Positions 22,600-35,055 of a DNA stretch of 64,000 nucleotides are shown here, piece by piece (position 1 is the first letter of the stretch; each line of letters opens with the position of its first letter). The DNA is from Euryodendron excelsum (Eukaryota; Streptophyta; Magnoliopsida; Ericales; Pentaphylacaceae): NCBI GenBank assembly GCA_033060915.1, contig CM065389.1, positions 23,821,001-23,885,000 on the forward strand, read 5' to 3'. Under the pieces are notes generated by a model. It had not been told where the DNA came from. It searched no databases and was given only the letters and a program-made list of their open reading frames with translations. Made by a program: the position numbers and the translations under genes.

Positions 22600-24324
22600 A
22601 TGTCAAGCAAAGGCAATATTCTCGATCAACAGAACAGTTCAGCGACATGCGAAGAATTGAATGAAATGAAGGTGAAAATAGACAAAATGTTCAAGCTCAT
22701 ACAACTAATGGCTTTCAAAGGGCCTGTCATGAACCCATCAACATCCACATCCTATCTTAAGGAAATTGAAGCAATCCCACCAAGGGTCGCCCGGCGAACT
22801 GATGGTACAAAAAAGAGCAAGGAGATCCCTAAAGTAGTACAACTCGAGGAAGGAGAAGAGGGCAACCCTAAAACCATCTTGCTAACTGCCACTTCAAAGA
22901 AGGAAGGCCCGGACCCTCACGATCTCAAGATACAAGGCTTGGAGGAGTCCCTACGCAACCTCCAAGGTCATGACACCTTCGGTGGGATGTCTTACGACGA
23001 ACTCTACTTCTTCCCTGACCACCCAAGGCCACCTAAGTTCAAAATGCCCGACTTTCAGAAGTACGATGGGAGTGGGGACCTTGTTGCACACTTGAGGTTG
23101 TACGCTAGGGCACTAAGTGGATATGGGAATGACCCCAAACTTCTGATGCAATTGTTTCAATACAACCTAATTGGGCTCGCTTTACAATGGTTCACTTGCC
23201 TAGACTTGAGGGAAATAACAACCTGGAATGAACTAGTCATAGCCTTCTGATCTCAATATCGGCATAACAGTGACTTGACCGTGGACATATGCGCCTTGAT
23301 GATGATGACTCGAGGCGAAAAAGAAAGCTTCAAAAGCTATGCTTTGAGATGGAGGGAGGCGGTTGCACAAGTTAACCCTCCCTTACTAGAGAAAGAATAC
23401 GTACAGCTGTTTGTGAACACCTTCCAAGGACTGTACTATAAGCGCCTGTGCTTGAGTATTGGAAAGAGCTTTTTTGAGCTGATAATGCAAGGGAAAATGA
23501 TTGAGAGTGGGCTGAAAACTGGTAGAATCACTAACCCCTATGCCAAGACAGGCGAGGGATTTGCGAATGCGGCCAAGAAGGTGGCAACCACTCGGGGAAC
23601 GGGCAAGAAAGAGGGAGAAGTATCTGCTATCCTACCTACGCAATAGCAACCATATTACCCCCAATACCAAGCTTGACCTTCACCGCCTGCTCCCATTATC
23701 AACATCCCCGTTGCTGCTACCCAAGCACCCCTAACTGGACTTGTTGCAGCCCGAACATACCTCAACCCAAACAAAAATGACAACCGACGGAACCGAGAGT
23801 TCACACGTTTGGCATACACCCAGACAGAGGCCTATCATGAGCTCCTCAAGGCCAATCATATAAACCCTATTCCCCCACGGCCATTACCAAGCCCACTGCC
23901 GCCAACTTTCAACCTTGCCCTTACCTGAGAGTACCATTATGGGGGACAGGGGCATAACACAGAATCTTGTTTCTCTTTGAAGCGTAAGATTCAAGACCTC
24001 ATTGATAACAAGTTCATCAACACCCAAGAAACCAAGCCGGTCCTCACGCCCAATGTCATGACAAATCCCTTACCAGATCATGCTATCAACATCATCACCG
24101 AGGATGGGGTGGATCTTGATGGCATCATAACTGCAGAGTACTTCGAGGATGAGTCAGACACTGAAAGCGATTGGGAGGAAGAACTGCCGCCATGCCCTAT
24201 CTATCTCTACGATACAGGTGGGGAGCAAGACCCTTTCAACTGGCCCGTGAATGAACCTGTTGCAAACATTCCCAATGATACTGCATCTGTGGACGGCTGG
24301 GGAGAAGAATTCCTACATCCTAGA
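22600..24324 (+). pseudogene. gag of the Tat-like element, N-terminal and central part
   Basis: ATG at 22600 (MSSKGNILDQQNS) starts a reading frame that stays in one register to 24324, with four in-frame stops (23248, 23644, 23674, 23926). Residues ~15-35 (ELNEMKVKIDKMFKLIQLM) may form a coiled coil. Residues ~140-290 match the plant Retrotrans_gag domain (PPKFKMPDFQKYDGSGD, ALQWFTCLDL, SFKSYALRWREAVAQVNPPL). Near residue 443 is the knuckle xEYHYGGQGHNTESC followed by LKRKIQDLID, typical of Tat gag, but its first Cys codon has become the TGA at 23926. The acidic tail is cut at 24324 by a solo LTR; the frame resumes at 29150. Gag forms the virus-like particle and packages RNA. This copy is dead as written. 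Confidence 0.85.
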
Positions 24325-25714
24325 TGTCGTGCCCCGATTTTTTGGGTGTCCAAGGTCCTTTCGGCTCAAAGACCCTTAAGCACAGAACTCTGTCACTAGA
24401 ACTTGTCCTCCTAGAAGGACAAGTGCGACTAGGTTTGAAAGTTGGTTTGACTAAGAGCTTTTTAGAAAAATAGGAGTCGCCACCTAACTTGATTAAGGCG
24501 AGTTAGGGCACCTAAAACTAAGTATTGATCCGAAGATTAAACTTAGAGTTTTTGGAAAAGGTTTTGAAAACTCTCTCAAGAGAGGGTTTTTAATAAAATG
24601 GGTTGTTTGGCAACCCTTGGAAAGATTTAAGCCCCTTTTGAAAATTACTCCATTTTGGTCATTTGAAATAGAAATCTATAGTTCGGGGGTTGGTTATGTG
24701 TAGGGAAGATATCCTAAGATCATCATCCTACCCCGCCCTTTCAGTGCCTACATGTCTAATCACCCTTTGTTTACTCATTAGAATAACCGGTTACCATTGT
24801 TCACTTAATATCCACTTTAGAATTTTGAAAACGGGGTTTAGTCATCACTTTTCAGACGGATGATGCATGATGCAAGTTTTTGGAAGAAGTTTGAAAATAA
24901 TGGAGGTTTTGAAAGAGTTTAAAATAGAAACCTTGAAATGATTGGAATTTTTGAAAAAAAGATTGGGGTTAAAATAAAAGTTATGACCACACCATTTTAG
25001 GTTGCCTATGTATCTCATTTGGCCAGAATCAGGTCATTTGTAGTTCGGGCAAGAGCCCGATGGAGAATATGCGCATTAGGGCATTTGGAAAGTTTGAAGA
25101 CACTTTGAGGTCTTTGAAAGTTGAAAACTTTTTAGGGTCTTTGGAAAAGTTTAAGATACTTTGAGGTCTTTGGACGATGAAGACTCTTTGTGGTCTTGGA
25201 AGTTGAAGACTCTTTATGGTCTTGGAAGTTTTGACTCGAAATTGGATGCTGGTGTGTTTTGAAAACATTTTTGGATCAACTTAAGAGAGTTTTGGAAAAA
25301 TGCTTTGGCATGACTCAAGAGAACTTGAAAGTGTTTTTAAAGTCTTGTTTTGAATACCTTGGAGGCATGACTTTAGAATGTTTGGATGAATTAGTTTTTG
25401 AAAGTGGTTTTTGGAAATGGCTAAGGGTTTGGAATCCTAATATGGATAACCTTAGAGGTTGTTCTTGATTTATCACTTGTCCTTAGAATCCCTAACCATG
25501 AAGGGACTAGGGACACCTTAGGTTTGTGACATTTCGAAAGCATTTTTTTGAAAATGTCTTGAAGATGGAGTGTAAGAACATTGGAAGAGTTTATGGAGTT
25601 GGTTTCTTTAAAATCAAGAGAGTGGGAGGTTTTAGAAAAATAGGTTATGAGAATAGTTTAGAATTGAGTGATCATTTAGAAAAAGGTTCAAGAGTTAGAA
25701 CCTTCAAGTGTACT

Positions 25715-26125
25715 AATCTAGGTTAGGTTGGTCTAGGATTAGGGGTGACTTAAGATTAACTAACTTGGGTTAGGTTAACCTAGGGTTAGGATGACCTATG
25801 TTTAACTAACTAAGGTTGGGCTAACCTAGGGTTAAGATGACCTATGGTTAACTAACTAAGGTTGGGTCAACCAAGGTTAGGATGACTTAGGGTTAGGTTA
25901 ACCTAAGGTGAGAGAACTAGGATCAAGTTAACCTAGGGTTGGTGAACTAGGGTTAAGTTAACTTAGGGTTAGTCAACTAGGGTCAAGTTAGCCTAGGGTT
26001 GGACAACAAGGGTCAAGTTAACCTAGGGTTGGATAACTAGGGTCAAGTTAACCTATGGTTGGACAACTAGGGTCAAGTTAACCTATGGTTGGTCAACTAG
26101 GGTCAAGTTAACCTAGGGTTGGGTT
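25715..26125 (-). repeat. CCCTAG/GGTTAAC minisatellite, solo A copy
   Basis: About 13-14 degenerate ~30-bp units of the type GGTCAAGTTAACCTAGGGTT. It corresponds to the arrays in the other family A LTRs. Confidence 0.8.
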
Positions 26126-27334
26126 GGAAAATGGTTTTGAAAGTTGGTTTAATGCACTTTTGGAAAGGGTTTTGAAAAACAAAACATGCTATGCAATGAA
26201 TTTTGGTGGATAACCCTTTTAAAGATCATTTCCATAAAAATTTTGACTCTAGTCAAGAGTATGGTTTATATGGTTGGTGATTGGAGACCATTCCAAGGAA
26301 GGTTTTCTCATGTGCATTATAACCATAATCTTGACAAGAGTATAAAGGGTCCTAAAATCAACATGATGATGACAACTTTTTAAGACAGCATTTTTTATAC
26401 AAAGATGGAGAGAATGTATTTTTGAAAATCATCTTTGGAGAGATTTTTGAAAACCATTTTTGTAGGAGGTCGTTCCATCAAGAGAGGATTCCTATGGCCA
26501 AATAAAAAGAAAACCACTCAAGAGAGGGCTCCATGGGGCCATTCTAACCACTATACTTAAAAGAATGAAAATCTTAAAAATTAGATAATTAGAAAGCAAC
26601 CCTTATGCAAATCAAAATGTCATGATGCCAAAATGAGAGTTAGGGGGTTAGTAGGGGATCTTTTGAGGCATGATTTCTAAGGTTCCATTCTAAGCTTCAA
26701 GAAGCCAACTCTTAGAACAATTTTTGAAAGAAATATAGAGCTTAAAAATGGCATGAAAGTAAGAGCAATGTAAGCATTGTAGAACATGATAACATGATCA
26801 AAATAGTAATATGCAAGGGGTCATGATTACATACAAGGCTTTTACCACATAAACAAGGGGCTTCTAGGCCATACCATCTTAAAGTAGGCTAGTGAGAGGT
26901 CCCCCTACACAGTGGCTCTCACTTGCTTTCCTCTAGGCATGATCTAAGAGCCCTCTTGGCTCAAGCATGCAAGAAAGGGGGGTTGAAGATGGAGATTAAA
27001 ATAGAGAATAGCCTAAGTAGGCTAGGAGGGGGAAGAGAAGAGTGGGAAAAAACACAAATGTAAAAGGAATACCACCTTTTACCTTCAACACACTTGTAGT
27101 CTTCAATGGATGTCTTGATTGGAGCTTGAATGACTTCAAGAAGGCTTGAGGGGCTAGAATGGATTGTGTAATGGTGTACAAAGCCTTGTAGATAAAGTGT
27201 ATGGGCTTGAGAGGGGTAGAATCTAGCCTAAGTGTTAAAGGGGTGGAATATATGTAAGGATTCGAGATTCTGGAGTGATTTCAGTAGGGTTTCGCATCAA
27301 TTTTGGACCTGAAATATGCAAAAGGGGAGGCCTC

Positions 27335-27420
27335 TATTTATAGGCAAAACTTTCGGACACTGGCGCATGTAGGACATGCGCATGTGTAAAATTTACACAG
27401 GCGCATGTGCTACATGCGCA
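27335..27420 (-). promoter_or_regulatory. Family A LTR promoter in the solo LTR (points left)
   Basis: TATAAATA on the minus strand at 27342-27335. Upstream, at 27362-27420, are three GCGCATGT/ACATGCGC half-palindromes. If active it would drive transcription antisense to gag. Confidence 0.65.
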
Positions 27421-29149
27421 GGTACTATTCCACTGGCAGAATGCCACGTGGCACCCATTGTATTGACTCAATCTCAACTGTTGATCGAAATTTGGTCGAT
27501 CTGATCAAAATTTAAGCGCATGTAGCATACGCTCCATCACCAAAAAGGTTCGTCCAAACTTTGCCTTGATAATTGAGTCAATCGGGAAGGTTTCGGGGGA
27601 ATCGGTCGCACTCGGAATGTTCTCCCAGGGCTTCCGGTGAACTTTCATGTTTTTGAAAAGTTTGAATTGTGTTTGGAAGCATAGGATATTGTCCCGAGAA
27701 ATGTGCATAAAAGGACACTTTTGCGGTGCGTCTATGATACGCTCTAAGGGTGTTCAAAAGTGGCTGTTTTCGTGTTGTGTGATCAAGGCCTTCAGGGAGC
27801 GATCTTTTCGATCAAGCCGTACTGATGGAAAGTACTCTAGAAATACTTTCAAAAATTCTAGATTTACACATTTCTCAAGTCGTTTGATAGTGTGTTTCAA
27901 TCAGGGAATCAAAAAAAAAGTCAACCTTAGTGGAGCATTTGCGAGACGCTACAGGGGTGGCTGAAAGTTGTAGTTTTCGCACCGTACGATGGAGGGCTTC
28001 AGGAAGCGATCTATCCGATCGAGCAGTATTGATGGAAAGATCTGTGAACAAGCTTTCAGGAATTCCCTGGTTTATGCATTTCTCAAGTCATTTGACGGTG
28101 CATTATAACCCAGGGAATTAGGGGAAAAGGTAATTTAGGCGAAGCTTCTGTGAGACGCTCTAAGGAACTTTTATCGAGTCATGGGTTTTAGGTGTTATGA
28201 GGTCTTCCTTAGGTTAAACGGGGGTTCATGACGAGATCCGCCATTCAATAACCTAGGACTGGTGTTGTTTCGGGGCGTGTTTTGATTGTTAAGGGCAAAA
28301 TGATCATTTTGACCGAGTTTGGTTGAAAATAGTCAGGAATGGTTTGGTGTGTTGTGTTAAGCGTACCGGGTCATTCAAGAATGGTTTTGGGAGAGTCCTT
28401 CACCATTCAGTGGAGTTTGTGCAGTGTCGGGACATTCAGGGCAAAATGATCATTTTGACCGGAGTGAGCCGAAATAGGACCGAATTTGGACCAAATGGAA
28501 TGCGGGGGACGCCTAATGGTTTAATAACACTTTGGAAGGATGGACTTATCGTTTTGAGGGATTTTAAACTTTCTCAAAATGTGCCTGGAGGCCCAAGGGG
28601 CAGGTAAGCGCTGATAATGACCTAGGTGTTGGTTCCCCAGACCACCCGGTCACGAAAAACTACCTGTGTGGTGTTGGTCTCTAAGAACACCCGGTCTCTA
28701 AGAACGCCCGGTCTTAGAGAACTACCTGTAGGGGTGGTGTTGATCTCTGAGAACGCCTAGTCTCGGAGAACTACCTAAATTGGTGGTGTTGGTCTCTGAG
28801 AACGCCCGGTCTCGGAGAACTACCAAATGAAGGAAATTCTACGTTGGCGGGCTAGCGGGCGCCAAAAGTGAACTGTCTGGAACTTGATGAGGTGTCGGTC
28901 CCCAAGATCGCCCGATCCCGGGCAGCTACCTGGATGGCGTTGGTTTCCAAGACCGCCTAGTCCAGAAAGTTGCCTGGAATAATGGTGCTTATGGCTCCAA
29001 CGAGTCCTTGTGGGCTCGAGAAGTGACCAATTGGTTGGATTGGAGATTGAAAGGCTCATCCTGAGCCTGCATGTGTTGTGATGTTGGGAAACTTAGCCCA
29101 GTGGGGCCGGAGATTGCCGAGCAGGCAAAAATGGGGTGTTTACACTAGA

Positions 29150-29653
29150 TATGCTGAAGCTGAGGCTCACTTGAAAGAGGAGCTTTTCGATTACGAGGAC
29201 ATGGGCTGGGGCATCTATGAGCTGAAACTGCCAAACCCACCATTCGAATTCAACGAAGGCGATCTGGATAGCCTGTTTGTAGAGATTGACAAGAAGAAAG
29301 CTGAAAAAGAAAAAGCCAAGGAAAAGTCGTTGCAAGCCTCTGAAGAAGGCCTGGTTATGAAATCCCAAGAGAAAACTGACCAACTAAAGGAAAGCCAGCA
29401 AGAGTCCCAAGAAGGGACGCACAACCCCACTTACCCCACTAAAGAAGAAGAAGGAAAAGGCGGAAGCCCTGGTTACACTATGGCTGTTGCTCTCTGCCAC
29501 CTCACAGTTGATGCATCAATTTGCCCAGCACAACCAAGTGAAGAAGCCGCCGAATGGAGCATGGAGGAGGCAGGCGTGGTCCAAAGCCTACCTGAAGAAG
29601 TGATTGTGAAAGGGATGTTCTTCTACCAAACTTTGTCTTTACTTTCCTGTTAA
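29150..29653 (+). pseudogene. gag of the Tat-like element, C-terminal part
   Basis: It continues the frame of the upstream gag part after the CTAGA duplication (RYAEAEAHLKEELFDYEDMG, with PPFEFNEGDLDSLFVEI further on). It is followed by a Lys- and Glu-rich stretch (KKKAEKEKAKEKSLQ) and a Ser/Gln/Glu-rich tail, with a stop at 29651-29653. Together the two parts make about 742 codons. I do not recognise a protease (no DTG or DSG motif) in this tail. The frame from 29150 is open, whereas the N-terminal part has four stops. Confidence 0.7.
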
Positions 29654-31586
29654 TTTTTGTTTCGTTAACTCTACTTTCATCTTTTGCTAATCAAGAGCTC
29701 ATCATGTAAACAAAACTTTTGAAATGAAAGAAGTTGAAATTTGCATTTATCATCTTTGGTATTTGCTCTTTCTCAGAATTTTCTTTCTTTTCGTTATGCC
29801 ATAACTTGAAAGGCGGGATGGTACACGTGTCCTCACCTGTGGGGACCATTTCTGATCCAAAAGAAAGATCACGAAAGGAAGGAAAAAGAGTGGAGCACAA
29901 AAAGGGTGGCCTCCAAAGGATGTCATGGCAAAGCAACCGACAGTTAGACCCTCGAAAGGAAGAGAAGCCCTCATTTCAAAATCCCTGGAATAGCAAAAGT
30001 ATTTCCCTTGGTTAGCCCACTCGAGCCACAAGTAATTTTCATTCAAACACCCTAACCAGGAACCACCCCCCACGCTAGGGCAAGTGCGAGTAATAGAACA
30101 ATTAAGCTAACACCTGCTTGTTTCAAAGGATGACGCCAACAACTCTAAAAATGAACTTCATAGACTAAGCAATCTTGTCTGGAAGGAAGAGATGCCATCT
30201 ATTCTGCTACCATACAGTTAAAAGAATCCTCTTTGAAAAACCCCTTTTGAGCCAATTTACATTCCTTCGAAAAACCTGCATTAGTGATCTCCTCCTACAA
30301 TGGGCGGCAGCAAGTTCGGAGGAAAAAGTGACGAAAGGGGAGCATGGAGAGAAAGAAGGCCCCCTCCTACATCAGAAAAGGGGGAAACAAGGCAAAAAAC
30401 AAAAAAAAAATGATGATGAAAATGAAATGACAATTGAAGTCTCTTGAGAGTCAATAGATTGTACAAGCGATAATACTAGGGCAAAAACTAAAGGAAATGA
30501 TGAGCCCTGTATGGGCAAAAATTCATACAAAGAAGAGAAGAGAGAAAAAGGGAGGGAGATAGAAAAAGAAGCCCACAGACAAAAGGAAAAGACCTGAAAA
30601 CCACCAAAAACCACATCATGCTTTGAGCCATCAATACCCTTTCCTTCAAAAACCCGCAACCTGGCCACATTACAACCCACAGAAAGTCCCCTCAGATCAG
30701 GAAAGATTGCTCAGTCTAAACAAGTTCAAAAGAAAATGGCGATATCTGAAAAAGAAAAGGGAACAAAGCAGCAAAAGTTTACTCAAGGTAGTTCTGGTTA
30801 CTATCACCCAAAGGAAAAAAAAAATCGTTTGGGCCTGAATACCCCTTCATTCATCACCCATTACCTAACCTACATTACGGTCCAAAGTAAAGTCTTCTCG
30901 GATTGAAGATGGAAACTACTCCCTCCTTTACTAAAGGCTACTTCAACTGTCACCTGGAGAGTCTACCAGATCAAACATAAGGCCCCGAGAGAAAATCAAT
31001 TGAGTGACAATTTCTCAGATAAGAGAAAGGGGAGTCAGATCTGAAAATGAAAACCCTAGGAATGGGGCAACTACTATCTCGTCGTGGCAAGAAAAGAGCA
31101 TAACAAAAAATGGAGATTTTCGAAGAAAGAGCGAAATGCCAAAGCGATAGTTTCTAATAAATGCCCAATCTACCTTTGGGCTGGTTTACATAAAACTATA
31201 TATATGTATGCTTTGCCTGAATGTGTGCAACAAATATACTCACCATTTTCACACTTACTTAAGGTTTGCATATATCCACCATTTCTTAAGCCTATCATGA
31301 TTTTTGTACTCCTGTGTTCACATTCATATCCATTATATATCCACATACATGCATGCAAAACAATATTAGTAGAAAGAAATAATCGTCATCGCATGTAAAG
31401 GAACAAAAAGATAATAGAAATAGTGTTCATAAAATCATCATACAGTCATCATCCATAATGGTCAACACGCGGCCACAAAAACATAAACAATGACCATCGA
31501 TCTAACTAAAAACTCTAACTATGTCCGCAGGAAAAGCAAGGCACCTCAAGGAGCAGGGTCATCATCCAAGTCAAAGTCACCTATAT
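29654..31586 (+). other. Internal non-coding region where pol would be expected
   Basis: About 1.9 kb, A-rich on the plus strand, with no protease, RT, RNase H or integrase motif in any frame I could read. Short ORFs on both strands are Lys- or Phe/Leu-rich composition effects. It marks the point where autonomous Tat elements carry pol, so this looks like an old internal replacement or deletion. Confidence 0.6.
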
Positions 31587-31637
31587 CTAGACATACGGGG
31601 AGGGCTGACTAGAAGAAGCTCTGGCATCATAAGGGCC

Positions 31638-31734
31638 CTGTATATATGTAAAAAAAAAAAAAAAAAAAAACAACTGGCATTAGAACACGAAGGGATGTAT
31701 GAGAAATATGAAAAACGAACCATGAATAACATAC
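31638..31734 (-). other. Predicted 97-bp intron 2 of the antisense PMD gene
   Basis: Donor G|GTATGT at 31734, polypyrimidine run of about 20 T (31670-31651 read on the minus strand), acceptor ATATATACAG ending at 31638. Splicing joins MEARW to GPYDARASSSQ in frame, followed by a stop shortly after. The homopolymer is explained by this role. Confidence 0.55.
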
Positions 31735-33109
31735 CCAGCGGGCCTCCATCCAAGATATGCGAGCAGTCAGGGCCTCTACCTCAGCACGATATTGATCACG
31801 TGCCTTGCAAGCTGCTAGGTACTCCTCCTCAGAAACAAAGCCCTGAGCTCGACGCCAAAGCTCCACCACCTCAAGGCCGGCCACTTGCCCTCCGACCACC
31901 AGATCCAACTGGGTGAAAGCGCCAATAGATCTTGCCCGGACGTGAGCCTCATAATCCACATTTGGCGGAAGTAGGAACCGCTCCCCAGTAACCCCGACTA
32001 TATAAGGGATCTTTACCCCGGCCCAATAAAGTCCAAACATATACTGGGGAGGATCCATGGCCGTGCGGAAGGCAGTATGAAGCTGTTGCCAGTGGCGCTC
32101 CCTGAGATACGTCTCCCATGACACAGGGCCCCGAAAGGTGATCCGCAACCTGGATAAAAGGATGAGGTCCCTCATGTCGGCATACTGGGTGGACCGGTGG
32201 TAGGGTGCCCAAGTCACATCCCGAGGCCTCAATAACTCCAAGTTAGCTCTGAGGGCTACAAAATCTGTGAGTAAGGACCGCTGGACTACCTGCTGCCGGG
32301 CCCACCTCGTGGCCCGCGGGAAGGCATCGCCCGCTAACACCTCCGATCGGCGAACCGACAAATACTCATAGCTCCACCATACTAGAAATGGCCAAAAGCT
32401 TGTCAGGCTCCCCCAAGCCCCGGATGTCCTCACTCTCATCCCTCGTAAGAAGCAGGCAAAGCAAGCAACTAAAGACGACATACAGCACCGACCGGAGCCT
32501 CATAATAATCTGGTCATCTGGTGAAGGCTCAAAAACAAAGGCTGTCTCGGCTGAGCATAAAAGTGAAGCTAGGAAACTCGAGCCCCCAAGCCTTGGCAAC
32601 CCTAAGAGAAGACGGGCCTCATCCTCAAATCTCTCATCCTTATCCTCAAATCTCTCATCGGGAGCAGCCGAAGGCTACCCCATCACGGAACTCCCACTAG
32701 AAGCTGTCCTGCTCAAAGATCGTTGTGACCCACTGCGGCCGCCTCGAGGAGAATCGACTCTACCACTACTCCGCGCAAAAATGCCCCTGCTGCCTCCTCG
32801 CGCTGGGCCACCCTGACCACTGCTCCAAGCTGAACCGCTCCTGCTACTACCCCTAGCCGAGCTACCCCGACTGCTGCCGTCCTCCTCGAGCTCTATCCGC
32901 GGCACCTTCCTGTGGCGCCTCTTGTCCAGACCGTCACCCCCTGCCTCTGGCATCCTAAAAAATGACAACATTTAAGAGAATCAATTGGTCACCATATGTG
33001 ATAGGCACAAAGATAAATGCGTCAATGTATATACAAAAAAAAATAAATAAATAAAATAACAAAAAAAAGAAAAAAGAAAAAAAATGGAAAGGCTATGGCC
33101 TCATTTATC

Positions 33110-34400
33110 ACCATTTTAAATTTTCTAAGGGTTTTCAAGCTTTCCCCTCAAAAAGTTTGGTTGCAAAATTTCAAAACCGGTTTCACAGGCTTTTTCCTTC
33201 AAAAACCCTATTTCAACATTTTTAACAATTTTTCGGGCTTTTTCCTAAAAAAGTCTCATTTCAAAAAAAAAATTTCAAACCGGTTTCTTGGGCTTTCTCC
33301 TTCAAAAGCCTTGGTTCGACATTTTTAAAGGTTTTCGGAGCTTTTTCCTCAAAAACTCTCATTTCAAAATTTCAAACCAGTTTCTCGGGCTTTCTCCTTC
33401 AAAAACCCCGTTTCAAGATTTTCTAACGGTTTTCTGGGCTTTTTCCTCAAAAAGACTCATTTCAAAATTTCAGAATCGGCTTCTCGCGTTTTCTCCTTCA
33501 AAAGCCCCGTTTCAAGATTTTCTAACGATTTTTCAGGCCTTTTTCCTCAAAAAGTCTCATTTCAAAATTTCAAAATCGGTTTCTTGGGTTTTCCCCTTCA
33601 AAAGCCCCGTTTCAAGATTTTCTCAGGATTTTCAAGCTTTTTCCTCAAAAAGTTTGGTTTCAAAATTCAAAATCGGTTTCTTGGGTTTTCCCCTTTTAAA
33701 ACCCCGTTTCACAATTTTCTAACAGTTTTCCGGGCTTTTTCCTCAAAAAGTCTCATTTCAAAAGTCCAGATCGGTTTTTCGGGTTTTTTTCCATCAAAAA
33801 CCCTAGTTCAAAATTTTTTGAATGGTTTTCAAGCTTTTTCCTCAAAAAGTTTGGTTTCGAAATTTCAAAGCCGGTTTTTTCAGGCTTTCTCCTTCAAAAA
33901 AACCCTGGTTCAAAAGTCTTCTAAGGGTTTTCAAGCTTTTTCCTCAAAAAGTTTGGTTCCAAAAGTCCAGATCGGTTTCTCGGGTTTTCTCATTCAAAAA
34001 TCCTGATTCAAAAATTTTCTAATGGTTTTCGAAACTTTTTTTCAAAAGAATCTAATATTAAAATTTCATACCGGTTCCCCGGGTTTTTTCCCTTAAAAAT
34101 CCCATTTTAAAATTTCAAATCGGTTTCTAGGGCTTTTTCTTTCAAAAGCCCTAGTTCAACATTTTTTACAGTTTTTCGAGCTTTTCCTTCAGAAAGCCTC
34201 ATTTCAAGGGTTTAACGGTTCCCCGGGCTTTCACCTTTAAAAGCCCTGTTCTTCAAGTTTTCTAAAAATCGATTTCTCGAGGCTTTTCTCGTTCAAAAAT
34301 CCCACTCCCAAAATTTTTCTAAAGTTATGGTTTCTCCGGGCTTTCTCTCTTAAAAGCCCTTTCTTCGGGCTTACTGAAAGGTTTTAAAGCTTAATGTTAA
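33110..34400. repeat. Tandem array, ~98-bp period, inside intron 1 of the antisense gene
   Basis: About twelve to thirteen degenerate units, each with two related halves marked by GGGCTTTCTCCTTCAAAA and GGGCTTTTTCCTCAAAAAG. Spacings I measured are about 95-102 bp over the first nine units, after which the array becomes irregular. Because units are close to 99 bp, long ORFs of ~33-residue repeats appear on the plus strand (for example 33288-33722). I take them to be accidental. Tandem repeats in this 3' region are known for Tat/Ogre elements. Confidence 0.85.
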
Positions 34401-35055
34401 AATTTTTGAAAATTTCGGCAGAATTTCGCCTTAAAGTCACTACCCCAAAATTCCATAAGTCACAAACACAGCCCAGAACAATCTCAGACCTTCCACCACA
34501 TCAATCAAAGCAATCTCGCTCCCATGACACGCGGCCTGTCCTCAAACACAATTTTTAGGACAATTCCTTCAGCTTCCAAATTTTTTGGTTTCAATTTTAT
34601 TTCCAAAAAATTTCACAAAAAGTTCCCAGAATGTTTGAGAGTGTCACCATAATTTTCTAAAAATATTCTGTGTTTTTCGACCATCAACAGGATCCGTTTT
34701 CTAATTTTCCTCAACTTTTCTTATTTTTTGTAATTTTCAAAAATTCAAAATTTTAAAACTTTTTAGAAAATTACTAAACATCATACGATTGTTCTACACA
34801 TTTTTCTAAGGTTCTCGGTGTAAAAATCACACAAACGGTCAACGCCCAAGCCTGTAGAGGTAATTTTTCAAGCCCCGTAGGAAACCCACTTTCATAAAAA
34901 TGAAAAATCATTCAAAACGCATTCGAATCTCCACCAAATCACAAAAACGGCCTAATCATTGTCTTCTAAACATCTTAAAGCATAGGAATACACTGATCAC
35001 TTGGAAAAAAACTGATACATGTGCATCAAAATCGAAGAAACTTTCAAAAACTAAC

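Larger units (their letters stand above)
24325..29144 (-). mobile_element. Family A solo LTR inside gag
   Basis: The plus strand starts TGTCGTGCCCCGATTTTTTG and ends GGGGTGTTTACA; CTAGA is duplicated at 24320-24324 and 29145-29149. At 4820 bp it is a full-length family A LTR without an internal region, on the minus strand. Contents on the plus strand are ~30-bp repeats (25080-25225), a GGTTAACCTAGGG minisatellite (25715-26125), a TATA box (27342-27335, minus), GCGCATGT palindromes (27362-27420) and ~50-bp repeats (28625-28825). Removing it and one CTAGA restores the gag frame exactly. Confidence 0.93.

Noticed and set aside
24325..29144. Possibility that the minus-strand LTR pairs with the LTR at 60582 as one element
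   Set aside because: The segment at 24325-29144 has its own perfect CTAGA duplication and restores the gag frame when removed, so it is a solo LTR.
29093..29430. Minus-strand ORFs opposite the gag tail
   Set aside because: They are shadows of the Lys/Glu-rich gag coding sequence.
33288..34006. Two overlapping ORFs of about 140 codons with ~33-residue repeats (FLGLSPSK, AFSSKSLVSK)
   Set aside because: They arise because the tandem unit is near 99 bp and low in stops. More than one frame is open, and no domain or start context supports them.
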